Source: Phaeobacter sp. G2 | GTDB taxonomy: Bacteria; Pseudomonadota; Alphaproteobacteria; Rhodobacterales; Rhodobacteraceae | Length of the DNA: 64,000 bases | Direction of reading: 5' to 3' | Assembly: GCA_025163595.1 (NCBI GenBank) | Contig: CP104100.1 | Span: forward strand, 1,302,001-1,366,000 | Part shown: positions 45,417 to 55,017 of the stretch, one piece after another | How the letters are laid out: each line of letters opens with the position of its first letter | How positions within the stretch are numbered: position 1 is the stretch's first letter | Notes under the pieces: model-generated | What the model was told of the DNA's origin: nothing | Databases searched by the model: none | The model's input: the letters and a program-made list of their open reading frames with translations, nothing else | Made by a program: the position numbers and the translations under genes

Positions 45417-46886
45417 ATGGCTGAAGATCTGGCGACAGGGCTTGCAACGGGGCGCTTGGCACGGATGGGGCTGCTTGCCCCGCAGGCGCTGGCGCTGGCA
45501 GAGGACGTCCTGGCCAGGGCCCAGGCGCAGAACATTGAAACCCTGCGGGTGCTGTTTGTCGATCAGCACGGTATCCTGCGCGGTAAGACCCTGGTTGCGG
45601 AGGCCTTTGAGGGGGTGTTTCGCTCCGGGCTGAACATGCCCTCGACCCTGCTGCTCAAGGATACGTCACACCGGACTGCCTTTGCGGTCTGGGAGGCCGA
45701 GCAGGGCGATGGTGGCGCCTTTGTGCCCATGCGCGGCGCCGGGGATGTGCTGTTGGTGCCGCGTCCGGAAACCTTTCGAGTGCTGCCCTGGTCGCCGCAT
45801 TCCGCCTGGCTTCTGTGCGACCCGGTGCAGACCGATGGCAGCCCTATCAGCTTTTCCTCAACCCAGGTGCTGCGCCGGGCCACTGCCGATCTGGACGCCC
45901 AGGGGCTGGAGGCGATTTTTGGCCTGGAGGTGGAGTTTCAGATCTTTGAACGGCTGGATGCGGCGCTGGATCACAGCCAAAGCACCATGCCGGGCGCACC
46001 GGTGGCCACCCGCAATCTGACCCAGGGCCATCAGTTCCTGACCGAAAGCCGCTACAGCGACTGTGAGGCGGTGTTGGATGACATCCGTCGCAATGCGCAG
46101 GCACTGGGGCTACAGGTGCGATCGGTCGAGATCGAGATGGGGCCGAGCCAGTTTGAATTCACCTTTGCGCCGCTGCCGGCGCTAGAGCAGGCCGATGCCA
46201 TGGTGATGTTCCGCACCATGGTCAAAGAGCTTTGCGCCCGCGCCGGGTTGCACGCCAGTTTTATGGCAAAGCCGCGTCTGGACAACGCCATGGCCAATGG
46301 CTGGCACCTGCATCAATCGCTGCTGGAGCGCCGCTCTGGGCGCAATCTGTTTGAACCGGGTGCGGATGGCAGTCTGACCGCGCAGGCCTCGGGCTGGATT
46401 GCGGGTTTGTTAACCCATGCGGCGGCCTCCTCCCTGATGATTGCGCCAACGGTGAACAGTTATAAACGCTACCAGCCCTATCAACTGGCGCCGGATCGCA
46501 TCCAGTGGGGGCAGGACAATCGCGGCGCCATGCTGCGCGCCCTGATGCAGCCGGGAGACGCCGCCTCAAGGATAGAAAACCGCGCTCCTGACAGCTCGGC
46601 CAATCCCTATTTTGCCATTGCCGCACAGATCCTGGCGGGCGCTGCCGGGATGGCGGCGGGCCTGCAGGCCCCGGCGCCGACCAGCTCCCCCTATGATACC
46701 GGCGCAGCGCGGCTGCCGCGCTCGCTGGGGCAGGCGCTGGACAGCTTTGCCAGCTCCGATCTGTTTGCCGACACATTGGGGCCCGAGTTTGTCAGCTACC
46801 TGGCACAGTTGAAACGGTTTGATTGGGAACGCTACCTCAACACCGTCAGCGAGTGGGAGCAGGCGGAGTATTTCAACCTGTTCTGA
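45417..46886 (+). CDS. Glutamine synthetase-like amide ligase
   Basis: A 489-residue member of the glutamine synthetase superfamily, with GLEVEFQIF and EIEMGPSQFEF (metal/glutamate-site glutamates), NGWHLHQS, and PTVNSYKRY with the NRGAMLR region that binds ATP and ammonia or amine. Its length and context differ from housekeeping GlnA; such enzymes often form gamma-glutamyl amides of amines. It follows the Rieske gene with 80 bases between and may activate an amine for the oxygenase. GTG 45405 is also possible, but AAAGGTGA stands 8 bases before ATG 45417. Confidence 0.83.
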   Translation: MAEDLATGLATGRLARMGLLAPQALALAEDVLARAQAQNIETLRVLFVDQHGILRGKTLVAEAFEGVFRSGLNMPSTLLLKDTSHRTAFAVWEAEQGDGGAFVPMRGAGDVLLVPRPETFRVLPWSPHSAWLLCDPVQTDGSPISFSSTQVLRRATADLDAQGLEAIFGLEVEFQIFERLDAALDHSQSTMPGAPVATRNLTQGHQFLTESRYSDCEAVLDDIRRNAQALGLQVRSVEIEMGPSQFEFTFAPLPALEQADAMVMFRTMVKELCARAGLHASFMAKPRLDNAMANGWHLHQSLLERRSGRNLFEPGADGSLTAQASGWIAGLLTHAAASSLMIAPTVNSYKRYQPYQLAPDRIQWGQDNRGAMLRALMQPGDAASRIENRAPDSSANPYFAIAAQILAGAAGMAAGLQAPAPTSSPYDTGAARLPRSLGQALDSFASSDLFADTLGPEFVSYLAQLKRFDWERYLNTVSEWEQAEYFNLF

Positions 46887-46989
46887 AGCGCCTTTTGCGG
46901 CGCTCAAGATGGTTATGAGTAAAAGCGACAAGCTGGGGCGTATTTGCGTCTTGAACGCGCCCCGGCGCGCTGGTACTTGTGGCCTTGTG

Positions 46990-47176
46990 TATATGGGAGA
47001 ACCGTCGCGGCGCTGTTGGGCTTTTGGGCCCCTGCGTAAGCCCGGTGCCGAAGGAGCAACCGCCCCGGAAACTCTCAGGCAGCAGGGACCTTATACACGA
47101 AAGACTCTGGAGAGAGCGCGGGGAGAGCCCGCGCCGCCGAAGGGATAACGATCTCAGGCAAGCGGACAGAGGGGGC
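46990..47176 (+). promoter_or_regulatory. Tandem glycine riboswitch
   Basis: Two aptamers of the glycine riboswitch class in a row. Aptamer 1 (about 46990-47112) has GGGAGA at its 5' side, then GCCGAAGGAGCAA, the CTCTCAGGCA block and CTCTGGAGAGA. Aptamer 2 (about 47113-47176) has GGGGAGAGC, GCCGCCGAAGGGATAACG, ATCTCAGGCAAGCGGACAGAG. These conserved blocks bind glycine cooperatively and switch the downstream glycine cleavage genes on. An AGCCGG/CCGGCT hairpin at 47244-47264 may be part of the expression platform. The 452-base gap from 46887 to 47338 holds no protein gene. Confidence 0.93.
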
Positions 47177-47338
47177 ATCGAACTGTGCGGGCCGGGTGCG
47201 CGCGCGGGGATGCCGGAGAGACTTGACCAGATCCCACTGATCAAGCCGGCCCGAATATCCGGCTCCCTTTGGGGGCGGGAAGGCCAGATCAAACCACCGG
47301 GCAAGGTGCTCCGGGGCAAGCATAACGGGATGAGAGCG

Positions 47339-47698
47339 ATGAAATTTACCGAAGAACACGAATGGCTGGACGTGGACGGCGATATTGTGACCGTGGGCAT
47401 CACCGCCCATGCTGCCGAGCAGCTGGGGGATGTGGTCTTTATTGAACTGCCCGAGGTTGGCGACGAATTTGCCAAAGACGATGAAATCGTGGTGATTGAA
47501 TCGGTGAAGGCCGCCTCTGACATCCTGTCGCCGCTGGACGGCGAAGTTGTCGAGGTCAATCAGGCCCTGACCGAGACCCCCGGCAAGGTGAATGACGATC
47601 CACAGGGCGATGCCTGGTTCTTCAAGCTCAAGGTCGAAGACCTGTCGCCGATGGACGACTACATGGAAGAAGCCGCCTACAAGACTTTCATCGGATAA
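47339..47698 (+). CDS. gcvH: Glycine cleavage system H protein
   Basis: Lipoyl carrier protein that shuttles the aminomethyl group in glycine cleavage. The 119-residue protein starts [10 protein letters not shown], with the lipoyl lysine K57 in ESVKAASDI and the usual C-terminal helix. The start is ATG 47339; a second ATG nine bases upstream is less family-like. It lies downstream of the glycine riboswitch and before gcvP. gcvT, normally between the riboswitch and gcvH in this group of bacteria, is not here. Confidence 0.94.
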   Translation: MKFTEEHEWLDVDGDIVTVGITAHAAEQLGDVVFIELPEVGDEFAKDDEIVVIESVKAASDILSPLDGEVVEVNQALTETPGKVNDDPQGDAWFFKLKVEDLSPMDDYMEEAAYKTFIG

Positions 47699-47874
47699 GA
47701 TCTACAGCCCGTCGCACCCCTGGTTCGGCGGGTTTTGCTTAGCAGCTGCAGATTGGCGTGGTCGCCTGGATCAGGCAGACGGGTTTGCCCGAAGGCATTT
47801 CCTGTGTCCGCGATCTGCTGTCGCGCCCTGCACCGAACCGCTTTGACCCGCCCTGAACAGACAGGACCTATGTG

Positions 47875-50742
47875 ATGCCTTTCACTCCCACCGACTATCT
47901 TCCCTATGATTTTGCCAACCGTCGCCACATTGGCCCCTCTCCCGAAGAGATGCAGGCCATGCTGGACGTCATCGGTGCCGAGAGCCTGGAGGCGCTGATC
48001 GACGACACGGTTCCGGCCTCAATCCGGCAGGCTGCAGCACTGGAGTTTGGCCGCCCGCTGTCCGAGCGCGAGCTGCTGTTTCACATGCGCGAAGTGGCGG
48101 ATAAGAACCAGGTGCTGACCTCACTGATCGGGCAGGGCTACCATGGCACGGTGACGCCCCCGGCGATCCAGCGCAATATTCTGGAAAACCCCGCCTGGTA
48201 CACCGCCTATACGCCCTATCAGCCCGAAATTTCCCAGGGCCGGCTTGAGGCCTTGCTGAACTTTCAGACGATGATTTCCGACCTCACCGGTTTGGAAGTC
48301 GCCAATGCGTCACTGCTGGATGAAGGCACTGCGGCGGCCGAGGCGATGACCATGGCGCAGCGGCTGGCCAAATCCAAGGCAAAGGCGTTTTTTGTTGATC
48401 GGGACTGCCACCCGCAGACCATTGCCGTGGTGCAGACCCGGGCACAGCCACTGGATATCGAAGTGATTGTCGGAAACCCGGACAAGATGCAGGCCGATCA
48501 GGTCTTTGGCGCCCTGTTCCAGTATCCTGGCACCTATGGCCATGTGCGTGACTTTACCCCGCAGATGGAGGCGCTGCACGCCGCCCGTGCGATTGGCGTG
48601 GTGGCGGCAGACCCACTGGCGCTGACCCTGCTGAAAGAGCCGGGCGCCATGGGGGTGGATATTGCTGTTGGCTCGACCCAGCGCTTTGGCGTGCCAATGG
48701 GCGCAGGCGGGCCACATGCGGCCTATATGGCCACCCGTGACGCCTATAAACGGGCGATGCCGGGGCGCATTGTCGGCGTGTCGATCGATGCCCAGGGCAA
48801 CCAGGCCTACCGGCTGTCGCTGCAAACCCGCGAGCAGCATATCCGCCGCGAAAAAGCCACCTCCAACGTCTGTACCGCGCAGGCGCTGTTGGCGGTGATG
48901 GCCTCGATGTATGCGGTGTTCCACGGTCCCAAAGGGCTCAAGGCGATTGCCCAGCGGATCCACCGCAAGACCGTGCGTTTGGCGCGTGGGCTGGAAGAGG
49001 CGGGCTTTAAGGTCGATCCCAAAGGCTTTTTTGACACCATCACTGTTGATGTGGGGCCGCTGCAGGCGGCGGTGATGAAATCGGCCCTCGACGAGGGCAT
49101 TAACCTGCGTCGCGTCGGTGAGACCCGCGTTGGCATCACCCTGGATGAGACCACCCGGCGGGACACCACCGAGGCGGTCTGGCGCGCTTTTGGCATTACC
49201 CGTGTGGATGACGAATTGGCGCCGGAATACCGTGTACCAGCGGATATGCACCGCGAATCCGATTATCTCACCCATCCGATTTTCCACATGAACCGGGCCG
49301 AGACCGAGATGATGCGCTATATGCGCCGTCTTGCGGATCGTGATCTGGCGCTGGATCGCGCCATGATTCCGCTGGGGTCCTGCACCATGAAGCTGAACGC
49401 CGCCGCCGAGATGATGCCGCTCAGCTGGCCCGAGTTTGCCCATATCCACCCCTTTGCCCCCGCCGTGCAGCAGGCAGGGTACGCTGAGATGGTAACGGAC
49501 CTGTCGGACAAGCTGTGCCAGATCACTGGCTATGATGCGATCTCGATGCAGCCCAATTCCGGCGCGCAGGGCGAATATGCGGGTCTGTTGACTATTGCTG
49601 CCTATCACCGCGCCCAGGGGCAGGGGCATCGCAATATCTGTCTGATCCCGATGTCGGCCCATGGCACCAACCCGGCTTCGGCGCAGATGGTGGGCTGGAA
49701 GGTCGTGGTGGTGAAATCGGCGGAGAATGGCGATATTGATCTGGATGATTTCCGCGCCAAGGCGGAAAAGCACTCCGATAATCTGGCGGGCTGCATGATC
49801 ACCTACCCCTCGACCCATGGGGTATTCGAGGAAACCGTGCATGAGGTCTGCCAGATCACCCATGATCACGGCGGTCAGGTCTATATTGATGGCGCCAATA
49901 TGAATGCCATGGTGGGGATCAGCCGTCCCGGCGACCTGGGCGGCGATGTCAGCCATTTGAACCTGCACAAGACCTTTGCCATTCCCCATGGCGGCGGTGG
50001 TCCCGGCATGGGCCCAATTGGCGTCAAATCCCATCTGAGCCCGCATCTGCCGGGACACCCGGAGCAGGGACACCCAGAACGGGGCGGCGCAGATGCGGGG
50101 CCGGTCTCAGCAGCGCCCTACGGGTCTGCCTCGATCCTGACGATCTCATGGGCCTATTGCCTGATGATGGGCGGCGCTGGGCTGACCCAGGCGACCAAGG
50201 TGGCCATTCTTAACGCCAACTACATCGCCAAGCGGCTGGAGGGCGCCTATGGGGTGCTGTACAAGGGGCCAACTGGCCGTGTCGCCCATGAATGCATCCT
50301 GGATACGCGTCCGTTTGACCTGAGCGCGGGGGTGACGGTGGATGATGTGGCCAAACGGCTGATGGACAGCGGCTTTCATGCCCCCACCATGAGCTGGCCT
50401 GTGGCCGGCACCCTGATGGTGGAACCCACCGAGTCAGAGACCAAGGCGGAGCTGGATCGGTTTGTCGATGCCATGCTGTCGGTCCGGGCCGAGGTGCAGG
50501 CCATCGAAGACGGCAAAATCGATGCGCAGAACAACCCGCTGAAACATGCGCCGCACACCATGGAGGATCTGGTGAAGGACTGGGATCGCCCCTATAGCCG
50601 CGAACAAGGCTGTTTCCCACCTGGCGCCTTCCGGGTCGACAAATACTGGCCGCCGGTCAACCGCGTTGACAATGCTTACGGCGACCGCAACCTGATCTGT
50701 ACCTGTCCCCCGTTGGAAGACTACGCCGAAGCGGCGGAGTAG
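47875..50742 (+). CDS. gcvP: Glycine dehydrogenase (decarboxylating), P protein
   Basis: PLP enzyme that decarboxylates glycine and loads the aminomethyl group on GcvH. The 955-residue protein is the full-length fused alpha-beta form (both halves present, with the PLP lysine in NLHKTF near residue 700). A GHPE-type duplication ([13 protein letters not shown]) lengthens the loop before [14 protein letters not shown] 47875 is used; GTG 47872 and an out-of-frame ATG precede it. A 176-base gap separates it from gcvH and contains no recognised gene. Confidence 0.94.
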   Translation: MPFTPTDYLPYDFANRRHIGPSPEEMQAMLDVIGAESLEALIDDTVPASIRQAAALEFGRPLSERELLFHMREVADKNQVLTSLIGQGYHGTVTPPAIQRNILENPAWYTAYTPYQPEISQGRLEALLNFQTMISDLTGLEVANASLLDEGTAAAEAMTMAQRLAKSKAKAFFVDRDCHPQTIAVVQTRAQPLDIEVIVGNPDKMQADQVFGALFQYPGTYGHVRDFTPQMEALHAARAIGVVAADPLALTLLKEPGAMGVDIAVGSTQRFGVPMGAGGPHAAYMATRDAYKRAMPGRIVGVSIDAQGNQAYRLSLQTREQHIRREKATSNVCTAQALLAVMASMYAVFHGPKGLKAIAQRIHRKTVRLARGLEEAGFKVDPKGFFDTITVDVGPLQAAVMKSALDEGINLRRVGETRVGITLDETTRRDTTEAVWRAFGITRVDDELAPEYRVPADMHRESDYLTHPIFHMNRAETEMMRYMRRLADRDLALDRAMIPLGSCTMKLNAAAEMMPLSWPEFAHIHPFAPAVQQAGYAEMVTDLSDKLCQITGYDAISMQPNSGAQGEYAGLLTIAAYHRAQGQGHRNICLIPMSAHGTNPASAQMVGWKVVVVKSAENGDIDLDDFRAKAEKHSDNLAGCMITYPSTHGVFEETVHEVCQITHDHGGQVYIDGANMNAMVGISRPGDLGGDVSHLNLHKTFAIPHGGGGPGMGPIGVKSHLSPHLPGHPEQGHPERGGADAGPVSAAPYGSASILTISWAYCLMMGGAGLTQATKVAILNANYIAKRLEGAYGVLYKGPTGRVAHECILDTRPFDLSAGVTVDDVAKRLMDSGFHAPTMSWPVAGTLMVEPTESETKAELDRFVDAMLSVRAEVQAIEDGKIDAQNNPLKHAPHTMEDLVKDWDRPYSREQGCFPPGAFRVDKYWPPVNRVDNAYGDRNLICTCPPLEDYAEAAE

Positions 50743-50954
50743 GCCAAACCGCCAGCGCATGTAAATCAGGCGTGTAAATCAGGCGGGTATATCAGGCGGG
50801 CCCTTCGGGGCCCGTTTTGTGTCCGCAGCTGCGCCAAGGTTGCGAGAGCGCAGGGGCATTCTCCTATTTGTAGGCACCTTCCCGCCACGTCAGCCTTGTT
50901 TGGAATCAGCACCGCCCCAATCCTGCCGCCCAAAGGGACGGGGAGATGTGTGCG

Positions 50955-52700
50955 ATGAAATGGCTGCGGCGCGTACTCAAAGGATTGTTGCTGTTGGGGC
51001 TACTGGCGGCGGGGCTGGTCTGGTATCTCCTGCGCCCCGAGCGCGTCGCATCCCAGCTGATCCTGACCGGAGGGGAGATCCTTCCCATGGCCACAGCGGC
51101 CGAGGCGCCCGGTCCCGAGGCGATTTTGGTAGAGGATGGCGTGATCACCGCAGTTGGCACCTTGGCACAGCTGCAAGAAAGTGGCGCGCCAGTGCATGAT
51201 CTAGCGGGCAAGGTGCTGACGCCGGGGTTGATCGAACCCCATACCCACCCAATTGCCACGGCGCTTTTGGGGGCGGTGGTGGATGTCAGCGGCTTTACCC
51301 ACAGCAGTCGCGGCGAGGTGATGCAAACCCTGGTGCAGGCGGCGGATGGCACGGCGCTGACCCCCTGGCTGGTGGCCTACGGCTGGGATCCGGTGGCCAT
51401 CGCTGATCTCACTGCGCCAACCCTGGCAGAGCTGGACGCCATTGTGCCGGACCGCCCTCTGGTGGTGATCACCCAGATGCTGCATGAGGTCTTTGCCAAT
51501 ACGGCTGCCATGCAAGCCGCTGGAATCGATTTGGTTTCACAGGACGCGCAGGACGTACAGGCGGGGCAAGCGGGCATCATCCGCGACGCCGCAGGCCGCG
51601 CCACCGGTGCCTTCCGCGAGCTGGAGGCGGTGAACGCCATCCTCGGCGCCATGCCCGCGGCCGATCCCGCAGTCATCGAGCTCTTGGTGCGTAAGGAATA
51701 CACCACCTATGCCAAGGCAGGCTATACCACCATCGGCATCACCGGGGCGGTGGGCAAACACCCGGATCCGGTGGGGCTGTTGCGTCATATTGGTGCCACG
51801 GCTGCGCCTCTGCGGGCCTATCTTTATCTGCTGCCGCATCAGGGCAAGGCGCTGGGCGGAAACGATGATTTCCGGGTTCTGGGCACCAAGTTCTGGATGG
51901 ATGGTTCGCCCTTTACCGGTGGTGCAGCCTTTGCCGAGGCCTATGAGCACAGCGATCTTACCTCGGAGCGGATGCATATCCCCCACGGCCATCTGGGGCC
52001 GGTGAACCATGACCCCGGTGATTTTGCCGCCGAGGTCGCCGCGCTGCAAAGCGCCGGGCATCAGATTGCCGTGCACAGCCAGGGGGAACGCGCCATTGAC
52101 GAAGTGCTGGATGCGTTTGAGGCTGCCGGGCCAAACCCTGGTCTGCCGCATCGGCTGGAGCACAATGCGCTGATCACCGCCGCGCAGATGCAGCGGGCCA
52201 AGGGGCTGGGCATCAGTCTCGGCTTTTTTGTCGACCACATCTTTTACTACGGCGATGCGCTGCCGGATATCGTGGGGGACCGGGCAGAGCGCTACATGCC
52301 CGTGGGGACGGCGATGCGCGCCGGGGTGATTACCACGCTGCACGGGGATCATCCGGCCTCGCCGATTGGCGCGTTGCGCACCCTGCGCACGGCGGTGGAC
52401 CGGACCTCGGTTTCAGGCGCGACCATAACCGCGCCGGATCAGGCGATCTCTCGCTATCAGGCTCTGTCGGCGATGACGCGCCAGGCGGCACAGCAGCTGG
52501 GGCAGGAGGCGCTGATTGGTACGATTGAGGTCGGCAAACGCGCGGATTTCACCCTGTTCAACGGCAACCCGCTGACCGCGGACTGGCAGGGCTTATCCGT
52601 GGCGGGAACGTGGAAGGATGGCCAGCCCACCCAGACCGGGCTGGGGGGCTGGCTGCGATTTGGCCCGGCGTTTGCGGCTCTCAAATCTATGCTGTTTTAG
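50955..52700 (+). CDS. Membrane-anchored amidohydrolase (YtcJ-like)
   Basis: A metal-dependent amidohydrolase of the YtcJ/exoenzyme type with an N-terminal membrane segment (about 9-27) that may place it outside the cytoplasm or act as an anchor. The metal-binding HTHP in LIEPHTHPIA (near residue 97) is typical of the superfamily, and the hydrolase core extends to the late HGDHPASPIG and EVGKRADFTLFN. The substrate is not known. GGGGAG lies 9 bases before ATG 50955; ATG 50946 is also in frame. It abuts the convergent 2-hydroxyacid dehydrogenase with 19 bases between. Confidence 0.8.
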   Translation: MKWLRRVLKGLLLLGLLAAGLVWYLLRPERVASQLILTGGEILPMATAAEAPGPEAILVEDGVITAVGTLAQLQESGAPVHDLAGKVLTPGLIEPHTHPIATALLGAVVDVSGFTHSSRGEVMQTLVQAADGTALTPWLVAYGWDPVAIADLTAPTLAELDAIVPDRPLVVITQMLHEVFANTAAMQAAGIDLVSQDAQDVQAGQAGIIRDAAGRATGAFRELEAVNAILGAMPAADPAVIELLVRKEYTTYAKAGYTTIGITGAVGKHPDPVGLLRHIGATAAPLRAYLYLLPHQGKALGGNDDFRVLGTKFWMDGSPFTGGAAFAEAYEHSDLTSERMHIPHGHLGPVNHDPGDFAAEVAALQSAGHQIAVHSQGERAIDEVLDAFEAAGPNPGLPHRLEHNALITAAQMQRAKGLGISLGFFVDHIFYYGDALPDIVGDRAERYMPVGTAMRAGVITTLHGDHPASPIGALRTLRTAVDRTSVSGATITAPDQAISRYQALSAMTRQAAQQLGQEALIGTIEVGKRADFTLFNGNPLTADWQGLSVAGTWKDGQPTQTGLGGWLRFGPAFAALKSMLF

Positions 52701-52719
52701 CGACGCAGTGGCGGCGGGG

Positions 52720-53655
52720 TCAGTAGCCCCGCTGCCGGTCCACGGCGTGCAGCAGATCTTCGCCGGCGCCCAGACGACGGAAATTTTCCACCACATCCTG
52801 CAGCGCCTCGCCCAGGTGCCAGCCCGAAATATGCGGCGTGATGGTGACCTGAGGGTGCGCCCACAGCGGATCCTGCTCGGGCAGGGGCTCGGTGCAAAAC
52901 ACATCCAGCACTGCATGGCCCAGATGGCCGCGATCCAGATCGGCAATCAGCGCCGCTTCATCCACCAAATCGCCGCGCCCGGCGTTGATGAAGGTGGCGC
53001 CTGGTTTCATTGCGGCCAATGTCTGCGCATTGATCAAGCCACGGGTTTCGCCGGTCGAGGGCAGGATGGCGCAGATATAGTCACAGATGCCCAACATAGG
53101 CTCCAGCGATTCCGCCCCGTGGTGGCAGGTGACGCCTTCCATGTCTTTGGCAGAGCGGCTCCAGCCGTGCACCTCAAAGCCGAGATCGCGCATCAGAGCG
53201 GCTGTTTCGCCACCGATATGACCCATACCCAACACCCCAACGCGGGTCTTGTGGTTTTCCTTTGGCTCCAGCGATTCCCAGCTGGCACGGGCCTGATTGG
53301 CCGCATGGGCCAGAATGTTGCGCTGCCCCTGCAGCACATAGGCAAGGCAATACTGGGCAATCTCGCGGGCGGGTTCCAGCGGTTTTAACCGAGTGACCTG
53401 CACATGTGGCGCCAGGGCCGGGTGGGCGACGATGGTTTCCACACCGGCCCCTAGTTTTTGCACCAATGCGAGATTGGGCAATTGGGGCGGCAGATCGTCG
53501 GCCAGCCCGGAGACGGCCAACATGGTGATCTCTGCCAGATCGCCGGGCTCTTCCAGGGTGCGGATGTCGGCGCCGGGGGACAAATTGCGCAGCTCAGCTG
53601 CCAGTTCGCGGTCGCGATACCATCCGTCATGTCCAATATTGACCAATAACGCCAT
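52720..53655 (-). CDS. 2-hydroxyacid dehydrogenase (glyoxylate/hydroxypyruvate reductase-like)
   Basis: A 311-residue NAD(P)H-dependent enzyme of the D-isomer 2-hydroxyacid dehydrogenase family. The Rossmann loop GVLGMGHIGGETAALM, the catalytic Arg in NAGRGDLVDE, the Glu in LDVFCTEPLPEQDPLW and the His in ITPHISGW are in the usual order. The GHIG and HISGW form resembles glyoxylate/hydroxypyruvate reductase A rather than PGDH. GGAAGGAACC precedes the ATG at 53655. A very long open frame extends antisense over the next gene but has no homology; it is not part of this gene. Confidence 0.9.
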   Translation of the reverse strand: MALLVNIGHDGWYRDRELAAELRNLSPGADIRTLEEPGDLAEITMLAVSGLADDLPPQLPNLALVQKLGAGVETIVAHPALAPHVQVTRLKPLEPAREIAQYCLAYVLQGQRNILAHAANQARASWESLEPKENHKTRVGVLGMGHIGGETAALMRDLGFEVHGWSRSAKDMEGVTCHHGAESLEPMLGICDYICAILPSTGETRGLINAQTLAAMKPGATFINAGRGDLVDEAALIADLDRGHLGHAVLDVFCTEPLPEQDPLWAHPQVTITPHISGWHLGEALQDVVENFRRLGAGEDLLHAVDRQRGY

Positions 53656-53688
53656 GCTGGTTCCTTCCGTATAATTTCTATTGTGTCT

Positions 53689-53707
53689 CAATGACGTCCC
53701 GTCATTG
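53689..53707. promoter_or_regulatory. Operator-like palindrome between divergent dehydrogenase genes
   Basis: CAATGACG-TCC-CGTCATTG is a perfect inverted repeat with eight-base arms and three bases between, in the 123-base divergent promoter of the 2-hydroxyacid dehydrogenase and acyl-CoA dehydrogenase genes. Its size and symmetry fit a TetR- or GntR-type operator. No regulator gene of those families is adjacent. Confidence 0.6.
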
Positions 53708-53778
53708 CGCTGGACAGTTGTTGCGCGACTAAGCCATGGTTTTCGCAAGAGCGAAAGTGGCAGTGGAGGAGAATTTCT

Positions 53779-55014
53779 ATGGATATGAATTTTGGCATGC
53801 GGGCAGAGAATCGCCAGCTGTTGGAGCGGGTTGCCACTATGGTGCGCGATGAGATCATGCCGCTGGAGGCCGAATATCAAGCCGAGATCGGCAAAGGTGA
53901 CCGCTGGCAATATACCGCCCGCCAGGCTGAGATCCTCGAAGGGTTGAAAGCCAAGGCCAAAGCAGCGGGGCTGTGGAACTTCTGGCTCACCGACAGCGAC
54001 AAGGGCTTTGGGCTTTCCACCGTGGAATACGCCTATTTTGCCGAGGAAATGGGCAAGACGCCGCTGGGCGCCGAGGTGTTCAACTGCGCCGCGCCGGACA
54101 CCGGCAATATGGAAGTCTTTGAGCGTTACGGAACCGAGGCGATGAAACAGCAGTGGCTGGCGCCGCTGTTGGAGGGCAAGATCCGTTCTGCCTATCTGAT
54201 GACCGAGCCCGATGTGGCCTCTTCGGATGCGACCAATGTGTCGATGGCCTGCGTGCGCGATGGCGACGACTATGTGCTGAACGGCGAAAAATGGTGGGCC
54301 TCGGGGGCCGGGGATCCGCGCTGCAAGGTCTATATCGTCATGGTGAAAACCGCTGGCGAAGAGCAGCCCAAGCACCAGCGTCAGTCGATGATCGTGGTGC
54401 CCGCAGACACCCCCGGTATCGAAGTGCTGCGCCCGATGGAGGTCTATGGCCACGACGATGCGCCCCATGGCCATATGCATATCCGCTTCACCAATGTGCG
54501 GGTGCCAGCCGATAGTATCCTGCTGGGCGAAGGCCGTGGCTTTGAAATCGCCCAAGGCCGCCTTGGGCCTGGACGGATCCACCACTGCATGCGCGCCATC
54601 GGTCAGGCCGAAAGCGCCCTGGAGCAAATGTGCAAACGGTCGCTGCAGCGCGAAGCCTTTGGCAAGAAGCTGGCCCATCTGGGCGCCAATTACGATATCG
54701 TTGCGGAATGCCGCATGGAAATCGAAATGGCGCGCCTGCTGTGTCTCAAGGCTGCCTGGTACATGGATCAGGGTGATGGACGTGCGGCGGCGCCATGGAT
54801 CAGCCAGATCAAGGTGGTTGCGCCACGGGTGGCGCTGAAAGTCATTGATGAGGCGGTGCAGATGTTTGGTGGTCAGGGCGTCAGCCAGGATACACCGCTG
54901 GCCACGGCCTGGACGCATGTGCGCACCCTGCGTCTGGCCGATGGCCCGGATGCGGTGCACCGGCGCCAGGTGGCGCGGGTTGAGTTGAAGAAATACACTC
55001 AGGAAAAGGTCTGA
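53779..55014 (+). CDS. Acyl-CoA dehydrogenase
   Basis: A 411-residue FAD-dependent acyl-CoA dehydrogenase of the long FadE/ACAD10-11-like type, making a trans-2-enoyl-CoA. Typical blocks are AYLMTEPDVASSDATN (FAD contact), VLNGEKWWASGAGDPR, GPGRIHHCMR, QMFGGQGVSQDTPLA and the final RTLRLADGPDAVHRR. GGAGGAG stands before the ATG. It is followed after 3 bases by a thioesterase-like gene, so the two are one operon. The chain length is unknown. Confidence 0.92.
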   Translation: MDMNFGMRAENRQLLERVATMVRDEIMPLEAEYQAEIGKGDRWQYTARQAEILEGLKAKAKAAGLWNFWLTDSDKGFGLSTVEYAYFAEEMGKTPLGAEVFNCAAPDTGNMEVFERYGTEAMKQQWLAPLLEGKIRSAYLMTEPDVASSDATNVSMACVRDGDDYVLNGEKWWASGAGDPRCKVYIVMVKTAGEEQPKHQRQSMIVVPADTPGIEVLRPMEVYGHDDAPHGHMHIRFTNVRVPADSILLGEGRGFEIAQGRLGPGRIHHCMRAIGQAESALEQMCKRSLQREAFGKKLAHLGANYDIVAECRMEIEMARLLCLKAAWYMDQGDGRAAAPWISQIKVVAPRVALKVIDEAVQMFGGQGVSQDTPLATAWTHVRTLRLADGPDAVHRRQVARVELKKYTQEKV

Positions 55015-55017
55015 TCC

